DNA of 64,000 nucleotides from Lichenostomus cassidix (Eukaryota; Chordata; Aves; Passeriformes; Meliphagidae): positions 38,861,797 to 38,925,796 of the forward strand of contig CM039184.1 of assembly GCA_008360975.2 (NCBI GenBank), in the 5' to 3' direction. This document shows positions 50,276 to 63,834 of the stretch, piece after piece. The translations under genes and the position numbers were made by a program. Within the stretch, counting starts at the first letter, position 1. Every line of letters starts with the position of its first letter. The notes beneath the pieces were generated by a model. It had not been told where the DNA came from, did not search any database, and saw nothing but the letters and a program-made list of their open reading frames with translations.

Positions 50276-53200
50276 GTAAGAACACAAGCATGCATGGTAT
50301 CTGCTGCATTCTCATTAAGGAATGAGGAAATGTAAATACATTCCCATAGGTATTGCCATCCAACAACCACAGAATATTTAGTGTAAACAAGCTGACTGTA
50401 GATCTGGAAATATTTGGTTTTATTACTTTATTTATGGGCTGTTTTACTTATTAATTGCTCTTTTCTGTGTGTCATGGTTTAATGCCAGGCAGCAGCCAGG
50501 CCCCACACAGCTACTCACTCCCCCACCCGCAGAATCGAGGAGAGAATTGGAACAGTAAAACCCAGAGAACTCATGGGTTGAGCTAAAGACAGTTTAACAG
50601 TGAAAGCAAAAGCCAAACACACAAAGCAAAGCAAGGAATCAATTCCATGTTTCCCATGGGCAGGCAGGGCTTCAGCCATCTCCTGGAGGGCAGGGCCCCA
50701 TCACACATAATGTGACTTGGGAAGACAAACATCATCACTCCAAACGTCCCCTGCTTTACATACTGAGCATGATGCCATATGGTCTGGAATATCCCTTTGG
50801 TCAGTTGGGGTCACCTGTCCTGGCTGTGTCTCTTCCCAGCCTCCCATGCACCTCAAATCTCCTCTCCAGCATGGCAGTACAAAAAGCAGGAAAGGCCTTG
50901 GCTCTGTGTAAGCCCTGCCCAGCAATAACAAAAACATCTATATGTTATCAAGCCTGAGTTCAGCACAAATCCAAAACATAGCCCTGTACTAGCCTCTGTG
51001 AAGAAAATTAACTTTACCTCAGCTGAAATCAGCACACTGTGAAATTTAAACTGTTGGTTTTAGCCTGGAATAGTTAAAAAGAATAATTTTCTACTTTCCT
51101 ACACTGTTTTTCTTTCTGGTACTGAATTCATGTAACTGATTCAGAATCCTGTTTTAAATTACTCTGCCATAAGTTAATATGATCCCTGGATTTTATTTCT
51201 TTTTTATATTAAATGAAAATTGTACTAAGACTTACTCTTGTGGTAGAAAGGGTTTAACTGTGTGTGCATGTGTATGGCATATTCTTCTAACATATGTCTT
51301 TACCATTTTGTTGGCATTTCTTTTTCCTATATAGTGAGTAAAATACAAGTAGAAAGCAAACTATGATTTGTGACAGCCATTTGGTAAAGACAACATAGAT
51401 TAAGCATTTAAAATTGTGTTGCCAGGAGACAATTTCAAGACCACATCAAAGGTCTGATTTACTATTAGGACTGAACTCAATTCTTTAAAATAAGGCCTAG
51501 GAGTGTATCAAATGAAGGTAAGTAATTTCAGACCACTTGACTTCTTGCCATTTGAGATCTTAAAATATTTTGTATCTTCCATTGGGACAAGAAAGGAGGG
51601 GATGCTGTCATACAGATTATATTCCTCTCTAGAAGAGGAATGTATTTTTTTCCAAGAAGGAAGAATGATTATGCAGAGTAGCTGCTGCTTAAGAACAATA
51701 TACTAGTACTTACCTGTGGCAGCTATCTTACATTGATAAGGAAGAGGAAAAGGAAGCCATGATTCTGAAGCTCATTCTTGTGGCTCTGGTTCATAGGCAT
51801 GTCATTACATACCACAGTGGTATAATACACCTGCCAGTTCATTTGTGAAAGAAGTCTAAGGGAGGTTTAGCAGTGAAAGAAATCACCTTGAGTGCAGTTC
51901 TCAGAAATGATGCTAGGTTTTGGTGTTCATGTGCAGAGGAGGTAAAAGAAAAAGAGAAGATAAAGTTGTCATGGGCAACTTTAACTTCAAAGAATTAAAA
52001 CCAAAAATAAAAAAATCTTAAAAAAAAAAGGAATAGCAAACAAAAGGGAAAGATTTAACAAGATGGCAGGGAAAATGAAAGATTACAGATTAGGATAAAA
52101 TAATACTAATTAAAAGTGTATATAGACATGGGAGAAGTAGGGCAGGTGGAGAATGAGCTAATAAGAGAAAAATGCCTCAAAAAAAAAAAAAAGGAAATAA
52201 ACTTGTCAGCAATGGAAAAAAAAAAAGAAATGTTTTGTGAAATTGATTTACATGGAGAGATGTTACCAAAATATCAATTGGGGCTGGATGGGGGGATGTA
52301 GGAAAGTAGAAAAAGAAAACAAGAGAAAGAAGAACTTATGGAGCTCATCATTTCCATGTACAGACAGATATGTCATCAACATTTTGCAGCAAAGACAAAT
52401 GTAGACAAAAAGCAGTGATAAAATGCATTGCCAGTAAATGTACTCATCTCTGTGACATTTTCACTGTGTTATATATATGCAGTATCTAATGTTACAAAGC
52501 ACACTGTCAGGTACTATCTTGGTTTTCTATCTTGTATTATTTCTGCCCAGTACTAGTAATCTTTCTAAAGAAATTAATTAGGAATTATGTTGCCTTTCCT
52601 TAACTCAACAATCTTCTGTCAATCTTTCTTTTGTTCTGACTTGTTTTGTAATTGTTCAGTAAGCTAGTTCTGTCTCAGGAGCTGTGTGTTTGGTCTATAG
52701 GCCAGGCAAAGGTCCTGGAAATCCTCTGTATGAAAGAGCCTTTTTAGGGCCTTTGTATTGAGGGTCTCTCAAAGGTCTCAAACAAAGGAACTAGTATGAA
52801 CTCTGTCTCAAGGGATGCACCCAGAGTGGACTGGTAACACAGACAAGGAAGCTCACGAGAGGAGTTTGCTGTGCCTCCTCTTGAGAGCTGACATACTGCA
52901 AGCTCTGCAGCAGTCTCCAGTTTTCACATTACCTCTTGACTCTCTCTGTAAGACACAGCAGTACATTCCTACTCCTAACAGAGGAATCACAGACAGATTT
53001 CATGCTTCTCACTGGAAAGAAAAACGGAAATTAAAGCAGAGGAGGATAGATGGAGATGTAAATTACTGAAATGTATCAGGACAGTAGGTAGGGACTGTCA
53101 AAAGACTCAATTTTGTGTCACTGTGTTTCTTCACTGAAAATTTCCTCAAGTACAATTTTTATCATAATGAAACCCAGAGGTTCCAAATGTATTTGGAGTG

Positions 53201-55779
53201 TCGTTATCTTAGACACAATAAAAACATTCAACTTTTCCTGAAAAAGCATTTTGGTAGCAGAGATGTTATTAAGAAATGCTTCAGTTGAAGGCACTGCTTA
53301 AGCTGAGATGTGTTATTCCAGCCCTATACTGCCCAACGAAAGAAGTTAGATCACCAAAACTCACTGTTACTCTAACTGCCAGTGAAATTAGACAAGCACA
53401 GCCAAAATCTCGCCAAAACCTCACGTCTGAATGCAAGAACTCTGTCAGCATGAAACTGGCTGGAACAAGAGGTATTTCCTTTCCTTCCCCTCACATCCTG
53501 CCCTTACACAGACCAGACAGATGGAAAGTGAAATGGCAAGGGATGGTATTATCCCAGTTAGCAGCTAGTGCAGTGAGACAGCAGATTAAGTACTTTGTTG
53601 CAATTTACACGAGAAGGATGTGCTTAGCCAAGAAATTAACCACGATTGCTTGGACGTCTGCCTTAACCACAAAACCACCCTTCTTTCTTTGCCAGTTCAG
53701 AAATCAGAAGTACCCATTCTAACTTCAGTGTCTAATCCTGAGAAGTGGACAAGAAAATTTATAAAAATCATAATTAAATGTAAAATAAGGAAGGGGAGAT
53801 AGAAAGGAAAGGGAAAAAATCAGAAAAGCAAAACAGGCGGGGACGTGCAGAGATGAGTGCAGGTATCTGTGGGAGACACTGGGGAAAAAAAGCCAGAGAT
53901 AAAGAAAATTTAAAAATTAATTTAGGTAAATGAGCTAATATTAGATGTTGGAAAGTTTAAACAACAACTAACTGAAAACAAAGAAGTAAAAAAAAAATTA
54001 CAAAAAAGGAGTTGAACAGGAATACTTCACAGCTAAGTTTAAACTACTTCTGGCATCAGTCTTGTAGCGTCAATTTTTCAGATTATATTAAATAACATTT
54101 GATGGTTCATTAAATAGGTGAAACAACTATTATGCATCTGCTGGACTTTGTGTTCTTTACTTAGGATATTTACATGAAAATGTGATTTTTTTGCAAAATT
54201 GATAGTGTAGATTCCTCTGATGCCAATGATTTCATATTAAAAAGGAGAAAGATACTGAACATAAATAGAGAGATAGACTGAGCAAAACTCAGCATTTGTA
54301 GGAATTTTTTTCCCATTTGCCTGTGACCTATCACCAGCACTTTCATACTTTTTATTCCAATAATAAAGGATCTAATTTATATTGATCTTTTAGCAGCTTA
54401 TCAGCCTCAGGGTATAAGTACCAACATCTATTATATATGGAGTTTTGAACATTCAGCCTGAAAAATGCAAAAATTCTCCAGTCATTTGTTTGGTTTATCT
54501 CTATCTATGCTCTTGTTCTTTTCTGAACGTTATTTAGCCATCTTTGTTCACGCTTTGTAATGTATGGATGAAGCACTTGAAAAAGAATTTCAAAAAAATT
54601 CTTAATACACATATACAGCTCTTTGTCCATTTCTACCCTCTTCCCACATGTTCGCAAAATACAGTGCTGAAAAATCTCAGTTATCAGTTTTTCACCCCAC
54701 CTGGAACAACTTTAAAATGACACAGCAGATACAGAAATGGTTAACAGATGAGCAAAGACATCCTCAAGGCCTGTTGGAGAACAGTAAAACACTATTCAGT
54801 GCTGAGGGGAATGGAGAAGTGCGAAGCCACTGATATAGGAAAAGATAACCAGACATTTTATTTTTATAAATTTAAATGTGAGGGCTAATTCAATGAAACT
54901 GAAAGTTGGCATATTTAGAATACTAAAGGGAGTTGGGGGGTGGATTTCAATGTAAAAGTATTATATAGAAATCACTATCCATCACTGTAGTTTACATATA
55001 TCAACAATAAGGTTTTCAACATAAATGTACCTGTGTTAAGGCTCTATTTTTGAATCAAAATAGTTATAAACTTCAAAGCGTTTATAACTGGTTTTCATTG
55101 GTTCAGTAGCCTTCCAGTCATTTATGATTTTAAGTGGTCACTTCACTAGAAAAAAGATATAATGCTCTACCAAGGATTTCAGCCTTATAAATACATTGCA
55201 GGAGTGAATGGTATACTGAGTTAAACTTCCATTTGATCCAGAAAGGGAATACCTATGTTCTAAAAACTGTTTAACCTTAATTGGAAGATTTAACAGGCAT
55301 TTGAAGATCTTCATTTTGTATTTGCTCTTTTGAAAAGTACTTGCTGTGAAGGATTGGAATTCAGTTCTTTCTTAGCGTGATTGTGATGAACTGGAAAAGC
55401 TGGGAATATATTTTGACAATAATTTGCTAGATATACTTTGGACTGCCTACAAAAGAAGTATTTTGTTCATTGAAATGACCCCATTTATTACAGAAGTTTT
55501 CAGTACACATCTTTCAGTATTTTCTTAACAGTTGACTAAGCTTCAAGAAAGAACACATTGTGAGAAATTCTGAGCCATCTCTTCATATAATCAGACCTTC
55601 TAAGGTAGATACTAATATAGTGCCTTAAAATTATATCAAGAAGTTGCTAAAATAATTTACACATACAGCAAATTAATCACTGCAAATGGTATTTAAAGAA
55701 TAGCTAGCTTTGTGGAAATAACAGGTGGCTGGGGTTTGAACACCATGATTTATTGTGTCATTTTGTTTGCTTTAAAAAG
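50276..55779 (+). other. TENM2: Intron in YD-shell region, with solo LTR
   Basis: About 5.5 kb, donor GTAAGA and acceptor TGCTTTAAAAAG, an acceptor with a short, A-interrupted tract. It holds the solo LTR at 50470-51036. Between about 51900 and 52330 the plus strand is purine-rich. An open frame of 148 codons at 53276-53722 has no recognisable similarity and is probably chance. Confidence 0.75.
50470..51036 (-). mobile_element. Solo LTR (avian ERVL-type), antisense
   Basis: 567-bp element beginning TGTCATGGTTTAATGCCAGG and ending CAGCTGAAATCAGCACA on the plus strand, flanked by an exact 5-bp target duplication CTGTG (50465-50469 and 51037-51041). Body words such as TACTGAGCATGATGCCATAT and GGTCAGTTGGGGTCACCTGT match, from memory, a very common avian ERV LTR. 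A 5-bp duplication fits ERVL/ERV3-class. Minus orientation is inferred from the usual orientation of this family and is less certain than the boundaries. No internal genes. Confidence 0.87.
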
Positions 55780-56076
55780 GTTAATGGCAGAAACCTCCTT
55801 TCAGTTGACTTTGATCGAACCACAAAGACAGAAAAGATCTACGATGACCACCGTAAATTCCTGCTGAGGATTGCCTACGACACGTCAGGGCACCCCACCC
55901 TGTGGCTCCCGAGCAGCAAGCTGATGGCTGTCAATGTTACCTATTCATCCACAGGTCAAATAGGCAGCATACAGCGAGGCACGACTAGCGAAAAAATAGA
56001 GTATGATGGACAGGGAAGGATAGTGTCTAGAGTGTTTGCTGATGGGAAAACTTGGAGTTACACATATTTGGAAAAG
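55780..56076 (+). CDS. TENM2: TENM2 exon: YD-repeat shell
   Basis: 297-nt exon (exactly 99 codons, phase 0 to phase 0) encoding [20 protein letters not shown], then [40 protein letters not shown] and [20 protein letters not shown], ending LEK. Two YD-type motifs are visible ([22 protein letters not shown]). One NVT sequon. Being symmetric it could be skipped without a frameshift, but nothing suggests that it is. Confidence 0.95.
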
Positions 56077-57280
56077 GTAAAGAACACTCAGGTTTTTAAA
56101 AATGCTTGGAACGTGCTGAAATTCTGCAGCACCTCACTGCTGCGTACAAAACAAAACATAGGTAGTAGAAGTGCATTGCAATTATTCTAAGTATCAACAT
56201 GAGATTCCAAGGGAAATGTTTCATTCCACAGATATGTAATCATGCTGTAGCTAATTGCTAGGGATTGATGTGTTTTTAAATTATTTAGGCCACTGACTAA
56301 GAAGCATCTGTATTTACCTTTTATCTTAACACTCAAAATAAGGTGCAGGGACTATCTGCAATTCAAGTCAGCTGAAAATAATTTGTTTGGAAATGCTTCA
56401 CTGTTGTGGGCTTTTTTCACTACAAAGAAAAGCTCTTTTTTCTAAATAGTTACAGCTGCCAATTTGTACTTGCTATATGTTGTAGCATAAAAATAAGGGA
56501 TAGGCAAAAGATTAGGAATCAATACACATGTAACAATTGCTGAATGACAGCTCTCCTTCTAGAAATATCTGTGAAAATCACCCTTGTGAGATCTCATGTC
56601 TGCTATGCAGAAAGAGAATCCATTTCTTTCAGGGGTTTAAATATAGTTCTGTTCAAGCTGTTGCTCAGCAAATACTGTTTACTAGTTACCACAGACCTAA
56701 TTTAATCAAGACCTATGATACATAATAGCCATGCATTAGAAAAATGTCAGAATCATTCCAAGTAGCTCCTTTTGTGATGAATAATCAAACAATTGTTTTG
56801 CCTATGTCTCAAAAGCTTACAGAACAAGAACACAGTATTCAGAGATCTCAGGCTATTCAAATTCTTCAAAATCATCTCTAATTGTAGGGAAGAAATTGTA
56901 TCTCCCATATGTTGTTCTCCTTGTGAGTTAATGGCTCTAAGACAGTTTTACTTCTTCCCATATTAAACATGACTTATTTGAATCCATTGACAATCTGCTG
57001 TTTAGTTGTGAATGCTTGATAAAAGAGTGATACAGTCATAACAAGTAGCAAATTATGAATGTGGAACTACTAATTACAGAACCCCTCACAATTAAGCATA
57101 CAAGTAAATTAGGCAGGGAGATATTAACAACATGTAAGGTCAAGGATAACTCAATTAAGGAGGAGATAATTTTCTCAAGTGGGAATGTCACATTTTTGTG
57201 AAGAAATAGTATCAGTATATGGCGGGAGGGGAAATACTGCACCATTTGTCACATGATAAAAATCTGTTCTTAATTTTCAG
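56077..57280 (+). other. TENM2: Intron in YD-shell region
   Basis: About 1.2 kb, donor GTAAAG (weaker than consensus) and acceptor CTTAATTTTCAG. No repeat recognised. Confidence 0.8.
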
Positions 57281-58892
57281 TCAATGGTTCTTCTGCTCCA
57301 TAGCCAACGGCAGTATATCTTCGAATATGATTTGTTGGATCGGCTTTCTGCTGTCACCATGCCCAGTGTTGCTCGTCATACCATGCAGACTATCCGCTCC
57401 ATCGGCTATTATCGGAATATATACAACCCCCCGGAAAGTAATGCTTCTGTTATAATGGACTACAATGAAGAAGGGCAGCTCCTTCAAACTGCTTTCCTGG
57501 GGACAAGCCGAAGAGTATTATTCAAGTACAGACGGCAGACCAAGCTCTCAGAAATTTTATATGATAGTACAAGAGTTAGTTTTACTTATGATGAGACAGC
57601 AGGAGTCCTGAAAACAGTAAACCTCCAAAGCGATGGTTTTATCTGCACCATTAGATACAGACAAATTGGCCCATTGATTGACAGACAGATTTTCCGCTTT
57701 AGTGAAGATGGAATGGTAAATGCCCGATTTGACTACAGCTATGACAATAGCTTCAGAGTGACTAGCATGCAAGGTGTCATCAATGAAACCCCATTGCCTA
57801 TTGATCTCTACCAGTTTGATGATATCTCTGGCAAAGTTGAACAGTTTGGAAAATTTGGAGTTATATATTATGATATTAATCAGATCATTTCAACAGCTGT
57901 AATGACATACACAAAACACTTTGATGCACATGGACGCATCAAGGAAATTCAGTATGAAATATTTCGTTCATTAATGTATTGGATTACAATTCAGTATGAT
58001 AACATGGGTCGAGTGACCAAAAGAGAAATTAAGATTGGGCCATTTGCCAACACCACAAAATATGCTTATGAATATGATGTAGATGGTCAGCTCCAGACAG
58101 TTTATCTGAATGAAAAAATAATGTGGCGATACAACTATGACCTGAATGGCAACCTCCACTTGCTCAACCCCAGCAGCAGCGCCCGTTTGACGCCACTTCG
58201 GTACGACCTGAGGGACAGAATAACCCGACTAGGAGATGTTCAGTACAGGTTAGATGAAGATGGATTTCTGCGTCAGAGGGGTACTGAAATCTTTGAATAT
58301 AGTTCAAAGGGCCTTCTTACTCGAGTTTATAGCAAAGGCAGTGGGTGGACAGTGATTTACCGTTACGATGGACTTGGACGACGAGTTTCCAGTAAAACTA
58401 GCCTTGGACAGCATCTCCAGTTCTTTTACGCAGACCTTACTTACCCAACCAGGATAACTCATGTATATAACCACTCAAGTTCTGAAATCACATCTCTTTA
58501 TTATGATCTGCAAGGACACCTTTTTGCCATGGAAATTAGCAGTGGAGATGAATTCTACATTGCATCAGACAATACAGGGACACCACTGGCTGTTTTCAGT
58601 AGCAATGGTCTTATGCTTAAACAAATTCAATACACTGCCTATGGAGAGATCTATTTTGACTCTAACCTTGACTTCCAGCTGGTAATTGGATTCCATGGAG
58701 GCTTATATGACCCACTGACCAAGCTAGTCCACTTTGGAGAAAGAGATTATGACATACTGGCAGGCCGGTGGACAACACCCGATATTGAAATCTGGAAGAG
58801 AATTGGGAAGGATCCAGCTCCTTTTAATTTGTACATGTTTAGAAATAACAACCCAGCCAGTAAAATACACGATGTGAAGGATTATATCACAG
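57281..58892 (+). CDS. TENM2: TENM2 large exon: main YD-repeat shell and Rhs-type core
   Basis: 1612-nt exon starting [20 protein letters not shown] and ending KDYIT plus G before donor GTAAGA. It encodes 537 codons with a dense series of YD repeats ([83 protein letters not shown]). These are followed by the Rhs-associated core ([60 protein letters not shown]). In the known structures this forms the hollow beta-barrel shell closed by the plug, homologous to bacterial Rhs/Tc-toxin C shells. Sequons NAS, NET, NTT and NHS are present. Translation past 58892 runs about 35 codons into intron and is not protein. Confidence 0.97.
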
Positions 58893-60772
58893 GTAAGAGA
58901 AGGTTACTTGATTGCAGCTTGGGGATGCTCGATCTATTGGCATCCAATTTAGAGGAAGTGAGACTGCAGGTAGCAAAGGCAGGAGGGGTCCTTCTGTGAT
59001 CAGTTTAACTCAGCAGCATCACAGAAAATAGTCACTGGAAGTTGGTTGATATTTTTAAGGGTAGGCTTTTGCAAGGCTGCTTATGTAAATTGCCCAATAA
59101 GCTCCAGGGCTAGCACAAACTAATGAGTACACAGCCAGGTGCAAGGAAGGTGAAGTAGGATACTATAGAAAAAGGAGTGAACTTCACTTTTGGAAAAAAA
59201 AGGTGCTAACATGCCACTTTCATACCTCAGTTTTTACAGAACCTATATGCTTTTTGTGGTTCTAGAGTTAGTGATATGTAGTGTTTTCCATTTTTCTACA
59301 TACCAAAATCTCACTGCATGACACCAGAATTTTGGACAAATGTATGGCTCAGAGACATTTGATTTTTTGTGTTTGAATAGATGTAAATAATCCAAAATAC
59401 ACAGACGTGCCAGTCTACAGGAAGGGCTCAGCCCCACTTACTTAGGAGCTGTGAGACTACCACTTAGAAGAGCATCCTGGGAATCAAGTGGGTTTGCATT
59501 AATTTAACAAACAGCAGCTATTAAGTGGGTTGCTAACAGGCTGCCTGGGAGTAAGGATAATAACAGACCTCTGAATCTGTCCTCTTTTAACAGCATGTGC
59601 CGTAGGGCATGCAGTTAGAATCAGATTCTTTGTGGCATTGAAAATCATTCACTTAGTTCAGAAATTGCCCTCAAAATACAGTTTCGGTTCTTTTCTTAAC
59701 ATCTTTGATGTCTAAAATGGACCAACATACACTGTTTATATAAGGTTATTATTACAATTAGTAATTTGGCTGACTGGCAGTTTTAGATGCAGAGCCTCAT
59801 GAGGCATATCATTTATTTGAAAATGTTAGAAATTATTGTAAAATAAATATTTTTATTCTTTTAATTTTTGGAAAAATTGCTTCCTTGTTCCACTTATTTG
59901 GAGCTTTCTTAAATAAAAATTACTAGACTTGGTAAGGAGCACTCTGCCAACTTCTAAGCTTAGTATTTGTGGAAGATAGTGTAGAAAAACAGAAACAAGG
60001 CAGAGCACATATTCTTGCCAAACAATTGTTAACTAATTGTTGGCACCCCTAATTTATTTGTTTTTAACAGAACATAAAATGTATCATAAATAATGTTATC
60101 TAATGATAATTTAGTATCCTGTCTGCTTACTGATGCATTTCCTTAGTTTTTAATTTCATCGATCCAACATTATCTTGAAGAGAGGCAGATTTCTCTTGAA
60201 TCAACAAAAAATATATGCCAAATCATTTAAAAGGTGGTTGGCCATGTAGGTGCTATTTCAGGAGTAGTTTGAAGAAATTACAATAACACATACATGCCAA
60301 AAGGACAAGATGTGCTCTGCAGTACTTTTTTTTTTGCTTTATTTTGAAGTACTGATGATGAAGGTATGACATAAAGCACATTTATCCTGACCATGACATT
60401 CCAGTTAGTTTGGGCTGTATTACAAGGAAATCTCCCCTTGACTGCACTGCCATAACTGTTCTGGAAGTCACTGAGGCCTTCAGACTTGCTGAACCCTGCA
60501 ATACCTTTCAACTGAGCCTAGGGCAACTCCTATATAGAACAGTCATTTTCTTTTAAGTTTAGAACAGCAAGTTTCCTGTATAGGCTTGCTAGTGTAGCTA
60601 TAGTATAAATCTAAATCCATCCACAGCAAAACAAAGACTGTTGAATAATGTTCATGTTACAAAAGGTAATCAACTATGCCAAAAACTATTATATGTAAAA
60701 ATGGTATGGTTGCAAAATATAGAACAATTCTAATTTTTTTCTCTATTTCTTCATACAATTACTCTCTTTCAG
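58893..60772 (+). other. TENM2: Intron before C-terminal-region exon
   Basis: About 1.9 kb, donor GTAAGA and acceptor TACTCTCTTTCAG. AT-rich; no repeat or further exon recognised. Confidence 0.8.
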
Positions 60773-60903
60773 ATGTTAACAGCTGGCTGGTGACATTCGG
60801 CTTCCATCTGCACAATGCCATTCCTGGCTTCCCTGTTCCAAAATTTGATTTAACAGAACCTTCTTATGAACTTGTGAAGAGCCAGCAATGGGAAGACATA
60901 CCA
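60773..60903 (+). CDS. TENM2: TENM2 exon: region after the Rhs core
   Basis: 131-nt exon completing D and encoding [20 protein letters not shown], then [20 protein letters not shown] and DIP, ending on a codon boundary before donor GTAAGA. This segment follows the Rhs core and leads into the antibiotic-binding-domain-like linker and Tox-GHH-like C-terminus of teneurins, which also contains the TCAP peptide. Those parts should lie in the terminal exon, which I do not find before the window ends. Confidence 0.95.
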
Positions 60904-61840
60904 GTAAGAAACAAAACTAAACATACAAATTGAATGAGACAGAATGTTCCCTTCTATTCAGATCTTGTTAGGCATGGATAATTCTGACAGCCACGGTTAT
61001 TTGCAAAGTTAAATATGAACAGTGCCTTTATCTAAAGAATTTAAAGAAATTACAGATAGAGGGTTTTTTTACAGATTTGCTAAGTTAGGTACTATTTTAT
61101 GTAAGTTTTTGTTTGCTTTCAGCAACAATAAAATTTTAAAAGACAATAGTCAATGAAAAGAAGTTCAAGATGCTTTAAAGATGTCTAATTTTCATAGCAG
61201 AAACTACAGAGATTAGATTTGTATGAACATTTTGCCTGAAGGCAGTAACTGAACACTGTAGTAAAAAACAGACTGTGAAATAAACAGAACAGGTGATATA
61301 ACATACATATACCAGGCACCACTATAATTTTACTTCTTTTTAATATTAACCATGCATTATGAATACCATGTTTTATTTAAAGATAAAATACTGAAACTGA
61401 AATTACCGGAGCTAAACCTATTATATTACATAAAACTCAGGTGCTTGTGAAATTTTTTGAAAACAAAAAAATGAACTATCATCCCGAAAACCTGCTATAG
61501 TTTTAAATAATGGAAGAAATAAATGTGGATGTAAAATCTAAGTCTGCTGTTTAAGAAAATTATATTTACAAATTAGGCTTACTCAAAGATCAAAGACCTG
61601 TGCCCTCAAAAATCCTATGGTTTTCAGTCCAGAAGGAAGAATTAAGAGACATTCAAATGGGTGATCCCATTGTAAGCAGTCAAAAAAGGATCTCTTTTTA
61701 CAAAAATCATGATAGAGAATGTTAGAAGAATTAAAGATGATATAATCTTAAAAAATCCTACAACCTAACATAGACCAAAAGTCCTTAGAAATGTGGCCCA
61801 GCAGAAGGGGACATATGGAAGCTAACTTTGCATTCAGGAA

Positions 61841-61888
61841 GTTAGTTGGTTAGTTAGTTAGTTAGTAGTTAGTTAGTTAGTTAGTTAA
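61841..61888. repeat. (GTTA)n microsatellite
   Basis: About 48 bases of GTTA units interrupted by one GG change and one one-base phase slip (TTAGTAGTTAG). Likely to vary in length. Confidence 0.9.
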
Positions 61889-63834
61889 TTTTTAATAGCA
61901 AGGAATTGAGTAACAGGGAAAGACCTTAGAGCACAGCATGAGTTTAGTTGCTCCCATGAGCAACAAAAGCAGTGAAGGAGGAGCATGGCAAGCACTCCAT
62001 TGTATTGGGAGATAAGAGATCTGTCATTAGAAATGGCTGTCAAGAGCTATCAGAGGTTGTTTATTTAGGTCTCAAAGGCTAAAGAATGAAATCCTCCACT
62101 AACACCAGCAAAGGCATACCAGGAACAGAACCAGTCTGGTCAAAAGAGATGAGAGCAGAGAGCTAGTTGTCAAAAATCTTCAGGAGAAAGCTCAATAACG
62201 TGAGGAATGCCAGGGGCATGTGACATGACAGAGCAAGAAGTGCGTGATAGGAAAACAAAGATACAAAATTCTCAGGTAGGAAGAAGCTGTAACTTTGATA
62301 CTCACTGGTGAACAAGCAAATGCAACCGGGAGACAGAAGTAAACATACAAACCACTTAGTATTTTGAAACATTCTGGAGTGAGTGAGCCTTACCGAGCTC
62401 TGAGGATACATGTTAAAAATAAACAAACGTCATTATGAAGTTGCTATAGCATCTTGCTACTCTCACTGAGGATTGCTGTCTACAATATATTTTGTGCTCA
62501 ATAGCTTTTATGCAGGATTTACAACAGCTGAAATTCATACTTGTTAGCAAGCACAGACAGAAATCTGCCATATTCAAGAAGAATGGAGAGTCCAAGTTAA
62601 TTCATCATTCCCTCAGGGGCTGTCCCCTCCAGAAAGGTACCCTTGTGGCAAAACAGAGAAGCGCCTTAGCAAACTTTTTGCCAAGCTTTGATTAGCAGCA
62701 AGGCTGACTTAAGGTTGTATGAATCTTAATGACTCCTTCTTGTTCTCCCATCCAGAAATTTAGGAAAACAAAACAGGCTTTTGACCCATTTGTCAGCAGT
62801 GAATCAAATGGTTTAAGCAGGATTTTACTGTAGGGAGAAGGGGTCAATTGGAAGATAAACGGCATCATCAAAAACTAAGCACTCATTTTCAAAAGTGCAG
62901 CCAAAGCTATTTATTTAAATCTTTCTCTCTGTTTCCTGCTGAGTCAACTGCTAGGGAACCTGTCTGCTCCCCTCCTCTATCAGTACAGCTCATTCACAGC
63001 TTGTTGCTGTTAAGACACCGGGTTAGACAGATGTGTCTGTTCTGCAGAGTTGTAAGGTCTCATCTCAACCACAGCTGACCCTGTAATTTGAGCTGTCCTG
63101 CTATCTAGCTGCACCATCTAACCATTCCTGCTAGCTGCTCCTGCTCTTTCAGCTGCTCTGGCTAACCACTGCAGTTATGCTGACAAGTCCCAATCCCCAG
63201 CCATCCTCTCTTTTTGAGTGCATCTGGCATAGTGGGCTACACACAGCTCTTCCATGACAGAATGTCATAGCTTTTCCATTAAACTGGCTTGTTGGTTCTT
63301 TTCATTCATTGTCTTTGCTAGCTATGAACAAAACACTCTGCTGTATTCAGGGCTTCACCCATCCAGAGTTCTTGGGGAGAAGCTCTTTTAGGCAGGAGGC
63401 TGATACTTGGACTGAAATAGAAAGTCACACAGCTGGATTGGCCATATTCTTTTCACACATCCCCTTTTATCAGTTTCTGCAAGTGTTTGCAAGGGCATTA
63501 GTCCCCAGTATTCCACCTCACTGGTCCATACCATTTGCTTCCCTCTCTTTGACTGTAAAGACTGTCATTACAGTTTGATTTCCCTCATTCCTTTAGCAGT
63601 TTGAGGGATTATGAGAGCCTCCCTGCAGTTTGGTCTCAGACTATGGCTGCTTGACTCTTACCTCCTGACTCGGCGTAAAGAAAGGCTTGTTCCAGTTCTA
63701 AAGCACAGCTTCATGACCCTCAAAAATCTCCTCAGTTTGACTGGACTCATGGTAGACAGGAATCATACTTGAACCAGCTCAGAGGAAGAGATGACACCAT
63801 ACTGAGATGACACCATACTAAAACAACTCTTACC

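Noticed and set aside
53276..53722. 148-codon open frame in the intron after the 236-nt exon
   Set aside because: No domain, signal peptide, low-complexity pattern or splice context that I recognise; composition matches the surrounding intron and it is likely chance.
58893..58999. Continuation of the large YD exon frame to a stop at 58999
   Set aside because: Sequence after 58892 follows a strong GTAAGA donor, and the next exon at 60773 completes the split codon; the read-through residues do not resemble teneurins.
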